Source of the DNA: VXMF01 sp965206775 | GTDB lineage: Bacteria > Acidobacteriota > Terriglobia > Bryobacterales > UBA6623 | Direction of reading: 5' to 3' | Assembly: GCA_965206775.1 (NCBI GenBank) | Contig: CBDBKU010000002.1 | Coordinates: 558,001-622,000, forward strand | DNA: 64,000 nt | Shown: positions 16,996-24,922 of the stretch, piece after piece | How the letters are laid out: each line of letters opens with the position of its first letter | Numbering within the stretch: position 1 is the first letter of the stretch | Program-made: the position numbers and the translations under genes | Notes under the pieces: generated by a model | Databases searched by the model: none | What the model was told of the DNA's origin: nothing | The model's input: the letters and a program-made list of their open reading frames with translations, nothing else

Positions 16996-18321
16996 TCAAG
17001 CATCGTTGACGCGCACATCTCCTCTGCTCTCATGATGACCCAAGGGGCGAATCGGCGCAAGCCCCTCTGGAGTGCAGCCGTCCCAGCCGGATTCGATCCG
17101 GAGCAGCCGGTTGTACTTCGCAAGCCGCTCCGAGCGAGTCACCGAGCCCACCTTGATGTGACCGGCCCCTGTTGCAACAGCCAGGTCGGCAAGGAAGCTG
17201 TCCTCTGTCTCGCCGGAGCGAGCCGAGACAACAGCCCGGAGACCCGCAGCCTCGGCCCGGTCAACGACCTGCATGGTCTCCGTCAGGGTGCCGATCTGGT
17301 TCATTTTCACCAGCACGGCGGTAGCCGCCCTCATCGCGATCGCTCGCTCCAGCCTGGCGGGGTTCGTCGCCAGCAGGTCGTCGCCGATCAGTTCGCAGCG
17401 CCCGCCGAGCACAGCGCACGCTTCCTGCCACCCGCCCCAGTCGTCCTCGGCGAGCGGATCCTCCAGAGACACGATCGGATAGGCCCCCATCCAGCCGTCG
17501 TACAAGGAGATCATCCCGCCGGCGCCCAGAGACCGGCCCTCGCTGGCCAGGCGGTACTCCCCGTCGCGATGGAAATGGGAAGCCGCGACGTCGATCGCGA
17601 TGGAGACCTGCTCGCCGGGGTCGAAGCCCGCGGCTTCGATCGCTTGCACCATGTAGTCGAGGGCCTGCTGGTGGGATTCGAGCCGAGGACCCCAGCCGCC
17701 CTCGTCCGCGACGCCGGACTGACCGCGACCGTCCCGGCAAAGGAGCTCGCCCATGCGCAGGCGGACTCTCCCTGCCGCCTCGAGCGCTTGCGCGAATGTT
17801 GCGAACCCGTGAGGCACCGCGAGGAAGTCCTGGAACTCGATCTGACGGCCCGCGTGCAGCCCGCCTGAAAGGATGTTGACCATGGGCAGAGGCATTTTCG
17901 CCCGCCGCCCTCCCGCTAGCGACCGCCACAGCGGGATTCCGCGCGACCTCGCGCTGGCTCGGGCCAGGGCGCACGAGACGGCGAGGATTGCGTTGGCTCC
18001 CAGGCGCGACTTGTCCGGCGTGCCGTCCAAATCGATCATGATCCTGTCGGCGCGTTCCAGATCGTCCGCAGGAAGCCCTCGAAGGGCGTCGGCCAGCGGA
18101 CCGCCGATATGCGCAGCGGCCACGGTAACGGCCTTGCCCTCGTAGGATCCGTCCGTTCCGTCGCGAAGTTCCTTGGCTTCGTGCCGGCCGGTGGAAGCGC
18201 CCGACGGAACCTGGGCCGTCACCGCCGTCCCGTCAGTCAGGGCAATCTCGGCCTCCAGCGTGGGAGTGCCCCGGGAATCGAGAACCTGGAGCGCCCGCAC
18301 GGTCCGGATTCGCGCCGTCAT
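16996..18321 (-). CDS. Enolase-family protein with altered catalytic residues (paralog)
   Basis: A 441-residue enolase-fold protein from ATG 18321. It keeps the mobile-loop Ser (VPSGASTG, about 39-45), His156, Glu207 (ADEGGW), metal ligands Asp244, Glu287 (SLEDP) and Asp314/315, base Lys339 (LVKMNQIGT) and Lys390 (HIKVG). Two positions differ from bona fide enolase: QEF is QDF (Asp165, yeast Glu168) and SHRSGET is SARSGET (Ala367, yeast His373). It is therefore either a low-activity or repurposed enolase. No other enolase is visible to do glycolysis. It sits upstream of the transporter/kinase/repair cluster, 86 bp from the CBS gene. Confidence 0.8.
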   Translation of the reverse strand: MTARIRTVRALQVLDSRGTPTLEAEIALTDGTAVTAQVPSGASTGRHEAKELRDGTDGSYEGKAVTVAAAHIGGPLADALRGLPADDLERADRIMIDLDGTPDKSRLGANAILAVSCALARASARSRGIPLWRSLAGGRRAKMPLPMVNILSGGLHAGRQIEFQDFLAVPHGFATFAQALEAAGRVRLRMGELLCRDGRGQSGVADEGGWGPRLESHQQALDYMVQAIEAAGFDPGEQVSIAIDVAASHFHRDGEYRLASEGRSLGAGGMISLYDGWMGAYPIVSLEDPLAEDDWGGWQEACAVLGGRCELIGDDLLATNPARLERAIAMRAATAVLVKMNQIGTLTETMQVVDRAEAAGLRAVVSARSGETEDSFLADLAVATGAGHIKVGSVTRSERLAKYNRLLRIESGWDGCTPEGLAPIRPLGHHESRGDVRVNDA

Positions 18322-18390
18322 GCTCCAAGGCTAGCAGTGGCCGGAATCGAGAAGAGCCTGCTGGGCGAATGGCATAACATGGATGCAATC

Positions 18391-19632
18391 ATGTCGAACA
18401 CCAGCGATCTCAGCCGCCGTGCATTCATGGCCAGCGCCGCGGCCGCCGGCGCGGCGCGACCGGCACTCTCCGCGAAGAGCGCAGCCCGCGTCGTGGGAGC
18501 CAATGATCGTCTCCACGTCGGAATGATCGGAGCGGGCGGGAACGCGAACGGGCACATGCGGGCCCTCAAGAAGCTGGCCGACCAGGACAACGTCGAGATG
18601 AGCGCCGTGTGCGACATCTACGACCCTCGACGCGAGGCGGCGGCCGAGTTCACGGGCGGCAAGCCCTACAAGGACTACCGGGAGCTGCTCGACCACCCAG
18701 GACTGGACTACGTCACGATCTCGGTGCCCGAGCACTGGCACGCACCCATCACGTTGGACGCGGCCGACGCCGGGCTGCACGTCTATGTCGAAAAGCCCCT
18801 CACCTATTCCATCGAAGAGGGCCTCGACGTCGTCAGAAAAGTCAAGAGCACGGGCATCGTCCTGCAATGCGGGATCCAGGGCATGTCGGACAATTCATAC
18901 GAGACGGCCGCCGGGCTGATCCAGGAGGGAGCGATCGGCAAGGTGGTCATGGCTCATATCGACTACTCGCGCAACCACCGCGACGACTTCTGGCTGCGCG
19001 ATCCCGACCCCGACGTGCGGCCCGGCGCGAACCTCGACTGGAAGGCCTTCCTCGGCAAGGCGAAGAAGCGGCCTTGGGAACCGGACCGGTTCTTTTCCTG
19101 GCGGCGCTACTGGGACTATTCCGGGGGAATCGCGACCGACCTGTTCGTCCATCGGCTGGCGCGGATCGTGAAGGCCTGCGGCCTGACCACTCCTTCGCGG
19201 GTGGTCGCGACGGGTGGCCAGTACTTCTTCAACGGCGGCGCGGAGGTGCCGGACACATTCAACGCGCTCCTGGAATACCCGGAAGGCATCAATGTGCTGC
19301 TGGTCTCGTCAATGGCCAACCAGACCAGCATCCGGCATCTAGTCCGAGGCAACAAAGGTACCATCGAGTTCACGAGGGAAGGCTTCACGATCGAGCCCGA
19401 ACGCCTGTTCCAGGAAGAGGTGCGATCGCGCACCCATAGCAAGTCCGGCGGTGAGGACATGGCCTTGCACCACCACAACCTGCACAACGCGATCCGGACG
19501 GGCGAGGCGCTGAAATGCGACGTCGAACTGGGCTTCAACGTGTCCATGGCCTGCCAGATGACCGTCGAGTCGTTCCGGCGAAAGAAGTCGCTTGGCTGGG
19601 ATCGCCGGCGGCAGCGGATGGTCAAGACCTGA
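18391..19632 (+). CDS. Tat-exported Gfo/Idh/MocA-family oxidoreductase
   Basis: A 413-residue NAD(P)-dependent sugar oxidoreductase. The N-terminus SDLSRRAFMASAAAAGAARP is a twin-arginine signal. A Rossmann domain follows with VGMIGAGGNANGHM and the signature EKPLTYSIEEG, where EKP carries the catalytic Lys. The C-terminal domain has GGIATDLFVHRL. Exported members with a tightly bound cofactor are common in Acidobacteria and Planctomycetes and act on sugars or glycosides in the periplasm. ATG 18391 is chosen; ATG 18379 adds four residues. It is divergent from the enolase paralog. Confidence 0.87.
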   Translation: MSNTSDLSRRAFMASAAAAGAARPALSAKSAARVVGANDRLHVGMIGAGGNANGHMRALKKLADQDNVEMSAVCDIYDPRREAAAEFTGGKPYKDYRELLDHPGLDYVTISVPEHWHAPITLDAADAGLHVYVEKPLTYSIEEGLDVVRKVKSTGIVLQCGIQGMSDNSYETAAGLIQEGAIGKVVMAHIDYSRNHRDDFWLRDPDPDVRPGANLDWKAFLGKAKKRPWEPDRFFSWRRYWDYSGGIATDLFVHRLARIVKACGLTTPSRVVATGGQYFFNGGAEVPDTFNALLEYPEGINVLLVSSMANQTSIRHLVRGNKGTIEFTREGFTIEPERLFQEEVRSRTHSKSGGEDMALHHHNLHNAIRTGEALKCDVELGFNVSMACQMTVESFRRKKSLGWDRRRQRMVKT

Positions 19633-19649
19633 CGGGAGGAGAGGGCGAG

Positions 19650-19676
19650 CCGGGTGCGCTTCGGGCACCGGGTTTT
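19650..19676 (+). terminator. Rho-independent terminator after the Gfo/Idh gene
   Basis: A GC-rich hairpin (GGTGC/GCACC core, extended past one mismatch by CC/GG) with a 7-nt loop, followed directly by TTTT. Lies 17 bp after the stop codon. Confidence 0.6.
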
Positions 19677-19690
19677 GCTAGCATCTAGGC

Positions 19691-20050
19691 ATGGAAAATC
19701 CTCCCCGGCGACCAGCAGCTGACAACGAGAACTCTCACCTCGGCGCCTCCCTGCACTTGAAGGGCGACATAGCGGCTGACGGATCCCTCGCGATCGCGGG
19801 GAAGTTCGAAGGCAACATAGACATTCCGAAGCGGGAGCTCGTCGTTGCCAACGGCGCGATAGTCAAGGCTGACATCCGGGCCAGCAGGGTCTTGATTCGC
19901 GGCCAGGTCCGTGGGAACGTCCAAGGCATCGACCGGGTCGAGCTGACGAAAACCGCCGACTTGGCCGGCCAGTTGCAAACGCGAGAGATCCGCGTCGAGG
20001 AGGGCGCTGTGTTCCGCGGCCAGGTCGATATCATCACTGATCGGGATTAG
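19691..20050 (+). CDS. Bactofilin (polymer-forming cytoskeletal protein)
   Basis: A 119-residue bactofilin from ATG 19691. After a polar N-terminal tail it is a right-handed beta-helix of short repeats: GDIAADGSLAIAGKFEGNID, VVANGAIVKADIRASRVLI and GNVQGIDRVELTKTADLAG. Bactofilins polymerise without nucleotide and scaffold cell-shape or envelope enzymes. The length is typical of minimal members. No lytic transglycosylase or M23 peptidase partner is adjacent. A bidirectional hairpin closes the gene. Confidence 0.9.
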   Translation: MENPPRRPAADNENSHLGASLHLKGDIAADGSLAIAGKFEGNIDIPKRELVVANGAIVKADIRASRVLIRGQVRGNVQGIDRVELTKTADLAGQLQTREIRVEEGAVFRGQVDIITDRD

Positions 20051-20052
20051 CT

Positions 20053-20086
20053 GCGGAAGCCCGGTCAGGACGGACCGGGCTTCCGC
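20053..20086. terminator. Bidirectional hairpin between bactofilin and methyltransferase
   Basis: A 14-bp perfect stem (GCGGAAGCCCGGTC with its complement) and a 6-nt loop. It begins 3 bp after the bactofilin stop and overlaps the last codons and stop of the convergent methyltransferase gene (20065), so it may serve both. No T-tract is evident, which limits confidence. Confidence 0.65.
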
Positions 20087-20679
20087 GCTTCGATGCTCTT
20101 CACCACGTCGAGGTAGTGGCGGGTCACGCTACTCACTTCGAATCCGGCGCGACGGACTGTGTCGACGGTGGGGCGGTTCATATCGGGCCCGTACAGGCGA
20201 GTTAGCGGAGTGCATGCGCGGAGCATGGCGCTGAACGGAAGCCAGCGGCTGCCGGTATGCTCGAACATGCGGAGAGTGCCGCCCCGGCGCAGGACGCGCC
20301 GCAGTTCGAGCAGTCCCTCCAATGGTTCCGAAACGGAGCAGAACGTGCAAGACGTGTAGATCTGGTCGAAACAGCCGTTCCGGAAGCCGAGGCGGCGTAC
20401 ATCCATCTGCTGCAACGCAATCGAGCCTTCGTACCGACGCGCTCGCAAGGCCGCGTGCTCCAGCATCCGCTCGCTCACGTCGATCGCAACGATTGCCCGA
20501 CCCCGCGGGAAGAACTGGAAGTCCAGTCCGGTGCCGGCAGCGAGGAACAGCACGCTCCCGTCCATGGAGCCGAACAGGTCTCTCTTGAAGCCCGCCCACC
20601 TTCGCTCGGAGGCGCGGGCTACAACGCTCTCGTAGCTCGGCGCGAAGCGGTTCCACTTCTGGCGATCCCCGGCTCTCAT
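20065..20679 (-). CDS. SAM-dependent methyltransferase (class I)
   Basis: A 204-residue methyltransferase of the Methyltransf_11/UbiE-like group. VLFLAAGTGLDFQFFP is motif I, AIVAIDVSERMLEHA the acidic post-I strand, QQMDVRRLGFRNGCFDQIY motif II, and LRRGGTLRMFEHT motif III. Substrate unknown; small-molecule or lipid methylation is plausible. ATG 20679 overlaps the stop of the upstream membrane protein (ATGA), so the two are translationally coupled, which may hint at a membrane-associated substrate. Confidence 0.82.
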   Translation of the reverse strand: MRAGDRQKWNRFAPSYESVVARASERRWAGFKRDLFGSMDGSVLFLAAGTGLDFQFFPRGRAIVAIDVSERMLEHAALRARRYEGSIALQQMDVRRLGFRNGCFDQIYTSCTFCSVSEPLEGLLELRRVLRRGGTLRMFEHTGSRWLPFSAMLRACTPLTRLYGPDMNRPTVDTVRRAGFEVSSVTRHYLDVVKSIEARKPGPS

Positions 20680-21062
20680 TCGACACCCCACCTTCTCAGG
20701 CCCCAGTCAGCGACGGCGAAGAAGAGGCTGGTGGCGATCCCGCAACGGACGCCGATCACCGCCACCGTCCATAGATCGCGCTCTGGTTCCAGCCCGCCAA
20801 TCATCGCGGCGGCCATCCCCGCGAGCATGCAGCCGAACATGATCTGGAGCATCGGCTCGATCATTCCCAGTACCAGTCCGGCCACCAGCGAGCACGGAAT
20901 CGCCAGCACGGTCCCCAGCAGCATGCCCACGAGCATTGCTGCCAAGGACGGCCATCCCGGAGGGATCGCAAGAACTGCGACGATGGCCGCCAGGGCGCTG
21001 GCCGCCGTGGTCGCCACCAGGTCCCCGACAAGGTAGCGTCCCCGGACAAGAGCAGAAGTCAC
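20676..21062 (-). CDS. Small polytopic membrane protein, unknown
   Basis: A 128-residue protein with about four hydrophobic helices (for example ATTAASALAAIVAVLAIPP, LAAMLVGMLLGTVLAIPCSL and MLQIMFGCMLAGMAAAMIGG), Gly/Ala/Met-rich. No family was recognised. GTG at 21062 is the start, 12 bp after the trpF stop, and its stop overlaps the methyltransferase start, so trpF, this gene and the methyltransferase may form a short operon. Confidence 0.7.
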   Translation of the reverse strand: MTSALVRGRYLVGDLVATTAASALAAIVAVLAIPPGWPSLAAMLVGMLLGTVLAIPCSLVAGLVLGMIEPMLQIMFGCMLAGMAAAMIGGLEPERDLWTVAVIGVRCGIATSLFFAVADWGLRRWGVE

Positions 21063-21074
21063 CCGCCCGCTACC

Positions 21075-21716
21075 TTACAGGACGGCGCGAAGGAAGCTGC
21101 CCACTTTCGCAGGATCCTTGACGCCTGGCATCGATTCGAGCCGCGAGCTCGAATCGATGCCCCAGGGACGAGCGATTCGAACCGCCTCGGCAGCGTTGGT
21201 TCCATCCAGCCCGCCGGAGAGGATGATCTTTCCATGGGGCTTCGCGAGCGCGGCCAGATGCCACGGAAAAGTCTCGCCCGTCCCGCCATAGGACCCGTCG
21301 CGAGCCGTGTCGAGCAGAAAAGCGTCCACGTCGAAGGCTTCGAGCCCGGTGCCGTCGAATCCGGGCCCCACGCGGACGGCCTTCCAGACCTCGATGCCGC
21401 GCGCGACGGCGCTGCGGACGTCGTCGCACTCGCGGGGGCTCTCGTCTCCGTGAAGCTGGACTGTGTTGAGCCCCGCCAGCCGGACCATCGAGGCGACGGT
21501 TGCCGGTCGCTCGCCCACGAAGACGCCTACTCGACGAACTCCCTCGGGCACAGCGGTCGCGATGCGCTCGGCCTCGGCCTCCGTAACAGCACGCGGGCTT
21601 GGCGCATAGAAGATCAGGCCGATCGCGTTCGCACCCGCAAGGGCCGCGTGACGTGCGTCCTCCGGCCGCCTGATCCCGCAGACCTTCCGCAGGGCCGGCT
21701 TCCATGGGTCCGACAT
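21075..21716 (-). CDS. trpF: Phosphoribosylanthranilate isomerase
   Basis: A 213-residue TIM-barrel enzyme for the third step of tryptophan synthesis (PRA to CdRP). The catalytic Cys is in LRKVCGIRRPEDA, the flexible loop in GLIFYAPSPRAV, then VGVFVG, VQLHGDES and the phosphate loop IILSGGLDGTNAAEA, with GIDSSSRLES (SSR/LE) near the C-terminus. Catalytic Asp is in FLLDT. ATG 21716 (MSDPWKPALRKVCG) is preferred to an upstream in-frame start at 21758. No other trp gene is adjacent, so the pathway is scattered. Confidence 0.92.
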   Translation of the reverse strand: MSDPWKPALRKVCGIRRPEDARHAALAGANAIGLIFYAPSPRAVTEAEAERIATAVPEGVRRVGVFVGERPATVASMVRLAGLNTVQLHGDESPRECDDVRSAVARGIEVWKAVRVGPGFDGTGLEAFDVDAFLLDTARDGSYGGTGETFPWHLAALAKPHGKIILSGGLDGTNAAEAVRIARPWGIDSSSRLESMPGVKDPAKVGSFLRAVL

Positions 21717-21799
21717 AGGGTTCAGCGTACCAGCGCGGATTCTGCAGGCACGGCGCACGTGCCGGACCCTTGTTGCGGCCTAGGAGCGCCGCATCACGG

Positions 21800-23401
21800 T
21801 CACTCGGCTTCCGGGCGTCCTAAACTAGCTCGGATCTCGCTAGGCAGGCCGGGCACCCGCCCGGTCAATTCCAGGCGCTCGAGATGGGCCAATACCTGAC
21901 GGGCCGCGATCGGCCGGACGGCAGGATCCAACTCGCCGTAGACCGGGTCCAGCATCGCGGCTGGGTCCCGCAGGCCGCTCTCCCAGGCGTCGAAGACCTT
22001 GTCCTCGCGCCACAGCCTGTGCTGGCGCGCCTCCCGCAGGACCTTGGCAACGTCCTGAAACATCGATCCGTGGCTCGGCAGGGCCGCGCGAGCCCCGAGT
22101 GCTGCGAGGCGCTCGAGCGAATCCACGTAGTCCGCCATACTGCCGTCGGGCGGGTTGATCACGACGGTTCCCCAGCCCGACAGCATGTCGCCGCATAGCA
22201 ACGTGGAAGACCCTTCCTCGAAGAAGCAGAGATGGCCGCTCGCATGGCCGGGCGTGTGGAGGACGCGCACTCGCAAGCGGGGCGTTCCAGCCAGTTCCAC
22301 CGATTCGCCGCCTTCGAATCGACCCTCGATCAAAATGCCCCCTTCCGCGAGACGAGCCGCGGTAGCGTCGTGAGACCAGACCGGCACGGAATAGTGACGG
22401 CGCATGGACTCGGCTCCGGCAACGTGGTCGATATGGTGATGAGACAGCCAGATTGCGCGCAGTTTCCCGCCTGTCCGAAGGGCCTCCCTGTCGATGATCT
22501 CGCGAAGGTTCCTCAGCTCAGCCTCGTCGGAGGCTCCAGGGTCGACCAGGATCAAGTCCTTGTCGCCCAGCAGCAGCGTGTTGGTATGAGTCGCAGGCGG
22601 AAGTGTCCGGGTTTCGAGGGGGATCGCACGCACCCCAGGACGGAACTCGATCGATCGCGGCGCATTCGGGCGGTGCGACTCCGACCGCCAGAGACTCCTG
22701 CGTCCTTCCGGGCCGTGGTCTGCCAGGACCCGGAGCGTTTCGAGTGTCGGCTGGGCCAGCAGGGCCTCCCCCGCCAGCCAGCGCTCGATGGCATCTCCGG
22801 GGCGGATCCAATCGCCCGAGGTCAGCTCGCCCGGGATGACGTTCGGCTGCCTCGTCTCGTCGGGCGGCCACTCCATCAGGAAGAAGCTTGCATCGAATCG
22901 GATCGGCGAAAGCGGCGGGGTAACCCAGCGGCCGGCAAATCGCAGCCGCGACGCGTCGAGGACCAAATCACGCTGCGCTAGCCAGGCTCCGAAGTCGAGC
23001 CGGTCCGCCAGCAGTGCCTGGCGGGCCGCGTCCAGGTCGGGCTTGTCCGGAGCCGGCCCGATGGCCGCAAGAATTCCGACCTCCTCGAACAGCTCGCGCA
23101 AGGCGCATGCGGGTTGAGCCGCGAGCGGTCCCGAGTCAAGAAAGGCCTCCTCCCCGTCCATGGTGCCCTGCACCGACACGGATGCGTCCCCAGGCGACAT
23201 GCGGCCGCCAGGGAAGGCATTCCATCCGCCCATGAACCGAAGCGACTTCGATCGCAGGATCCAGAAAATCTCGCAGGACCCGCTCGGGCTGGTCCTGTAA
23301 GGGATCACACCGGCCGAAAGCCGGGGCTGCACGGGCTTGGGCCGTTGAGGCCGGGATCTCGCGCCCGGGCTGCCATCAGACGGCAAATCCCACGGTATCA
23401 C
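21800..23401 (-). CDS. Nudix and metallo-beta-lactamase fusion protein
   Basis: A 533-residue two-domain protein. Residues about 25-255 form a divergent Nudix fold: GGWNAFPGGRMSPGD and, after an insertion, ACALRELFEEVGILAA complete the Nudix box. Residues about 270-530 are a metallo-beta-lactamase domain: HTNTLLLGDKDLILVDPGAS, the metal-binding IWLSHHHIDHVAG, LHTPGHASGHLCFF, LLCGDMLSGWG and ALPSHG. The second half resembles LACTB2-type hydrolases or endoribonucleases. Similar Nudix-MBL fusions occur in actinobacteria and acidobacteria without a settled substrate; a CoA-ester or nucleotide-linked thioester is one possibility. GTG 23401 is the start. Confidence 0.82.
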   Translation of the reverse strand: MIPWDLPSDGSPGARSRPQRPKPVQPRLSAGVIPYRTSPSGSCEIFWILRSKSLRFMGGWNAFPGGRMSPGDASVSVQGTMDGEEAFLDSGPLAAQPACALRELFEEVGILAAIGPAPDKPDLDAARQALLADRLDFGAWLAQRDLVLDASRLRFAGRWVTPPLSPIRFDASFFLMEWPPDETRQPNVIPGELTSGDWIRPGDAIERWLAGEALLAQPTLETLRVLADHGPEGRRSLWRSESHRPNAPRSIEFRPGVRAIPLETRTLPPATHTNTLLLGDKDLILVDPGASDEAELRNLREIIDREALRTGGKLRAIWLSHHHIDHVAGAESMRRHYSVPVWSHDATAARLAEGGILIEGRFEGGESVELAGTPRLRVRVLHTPGHASGHLCFFEEGSSTLLCGDMLSGWGTVVINPPDGSMADYVDSLERLAALGARAALPSHGSMFQDVAKVLREARQHRLWREDKVFDAWESGLRDPAAMLDPVYGELDPAVRPIAARQVLAHLERLELTGRVPGLPSEIRASLGRPEAE

Positions 23402-23478
23402 GCAAGCTGCCGGGCCGCCGCCGCACCTCGGAGGGAGCCGCGGCCTAGGATTCTGGCATCGGCCGTCCCGCTAGGCCG

Positions 23479-24891
23479 TCAGGCAAGCGCTTCACGGATG
23501 AGCTTGCCGCCGTTGACCGTCGGCCGCTCGGACCTGCCGTTGTGCAAGTAGGTCAGACTCAGGTGATCGAGTCCGAGCACATGCAGGATCGTCGCATGGA
23601 TGTCATGCACGTGGTAAGGCGATTCCTCCGCCCGCAAGCCCAGCTCGTCGGTCGTCCCGACGGTCTGTCCGCCCTTGATGCCGCCCCCGGCCATCCAGAT
23701 CGTGAAACCCCAAGGATTGTGGTCGCGTCCGTCGCCTTCCTCGTTGAATGGCGTGCGCCCGAACTCGCCGCCCCAGACGACGAGCGTCTCGTCCAGCATT
23801 CCCCTGGATTTCAGGTCGGCGAGCAATCCCGCGATCGGCTTGTCCGAGACCCCACACCACTTGGAGTGGTTCTCTTCGATCTTGCGGTGCGCGTCCCAAC
23901 CTCCGCAATAGGCCTGCACGAAACGCACGCCCCGCTCGACCAGCCTCCGGGCCAGCAGCAGGTTCCTTCCGTAGACCGCGGTCCGCTCCTCGCCCATGCC
24001 GTAGAGTTTCTTGGTCGCTTCCGACTCCTGGCCTAGGTCCACGGCTTCAGGCGCGTGCGCCTGCATCCGGTACGCCAGTTCGTACGATTGGAGGCGGGCG
24101 TCGAGTTCCGACTCCTGCGGGTTCTTCTCAGCATGGTGGGTGTTCAGTGCGGCCAAAAGATCGAGCTTCCCGCGCTGCTGTCGCTCGCCTACCGCGTCGG
24201 GGGTTTCAAGATTGAGGATCGGCGCGCCCTCCTGCTTGAACATCGTCCCCTGGTAGGTAGCCGGAAGGAATCCGGCGCTCCAGTTCTTCGAGCCGCCGTT
24301 GATGCGGACCTCGTCGTTGAGGATCACGTAGGTCGGCAGATTGCGGTTGGCGGAACCCAGCCCGTAGGTCACCCACGATCCCACCGCCGGACGGCCGGCT
24401 AGGATCGAGCCCGTGTTCATCTGGCAAACCGAGCCGACGTGGTTCAGGCCATCCGCCGTGCAGGACCGGATCACGGCCAGGTCGTCGGCATGCTCGGCCA
24501 CGTGCGGGTACCAGTCCGAAACCCACAGCCCGCTCTCGCCGTGACGGGCCCATTTCCGCTGCGAGGGCATCAGCGTGTTGTGCGAGGTACCCGGCATTGC
24601 CGTCAGCGGCCTGCCAAATGACTCGGGCATCGGCTGGCCGGCGTACTTTTCCAAGGCGGGCTTGGGGTCAAACGTGTCCATGTGACTCGGCCCGCCCTCC
24701 ATGAAGCACCAAATAACCGATTTCGCCGTCGGCTCGTGATCCGGTTCCTTGGGGGCGAGCGGGTCGCGAGCCGCGAATCCGCTCTGGGCGTTCAGCGCCG
24801 CGAGCGCGAGCGATCCCAAGCCACCCGCTGCTTGGGACAGAAATGCCCTGCGGGATCTCGCTGCCATCCGATCAGTCCTGTTCTCGCTCAT
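23479..24891 (-). CDS. DUF1501 protein, Tat-exported
   Basis: A 470-residue exported protein. The signal ARSRRAFLSQAAGGLGSLAL is twin-arginine type. The body has the DUF1501 hallmarks: VIWCFMEGGPSHMDTFDPKP near the start, GSWVTYGLGS, VRFVQAYCGGWDAHRKI and TLVVWGGEFGRTPFNEEGDG near the end, reminiscent of the sulfatase/alkaline-phosphatase fold. Such genes nearly always follow a DUF1549/DUF1553 gene, as here (31 bp downstream). The biochemical role is unknown; involvement in extracellular glycan breakdown is inferred from context in Planctomycetes and Acidobacteria. Confidence 0.9.
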   Translation of the reverse strand: MSENRTDRMAARSRRAFLSQAAGGLGSLALAALNAQSGFAARDPLAPKEPDHEPTAKSVIWCFMEGGPSHMDTFDPKPALEKYAGQPMPESFGRPLTAMPGTSHNTLMPSQRKWARHGESGLWVSDWYPHVAEHADDLAVIRSCTADGLNHVGSVCQMNTGSILAGRPAVGSWVTYGLGSANRNLPTYVILNDEVRINGGSKNWSAGFLPATYQGTMFKQEGAPILNLETPDAVGERQQRGKLDLLAALNTHHAEKNPQESELDARLQSYELAYRMQAHAPEAVDLGQESEATKKLYGMGEERTAVYGRNLLLARRLVERGVRFVQAYCGGWDAHRKIEENHSKWCGVSDKPIAGLLADLKSRGMLDETLVVWGGEFGRTPFNEEGDGRDHNPWGFTIWMAGGGIKGGQTVGTTDELGLRAEESPYHVHDIHATILHVLGLDHLSLTYLHNGRSERPTVNGGKLIREALA

Positions 24892-24922
24892 GTCAATCCC
24901 TCCGCGGGTGGGCCCGGTCTCC

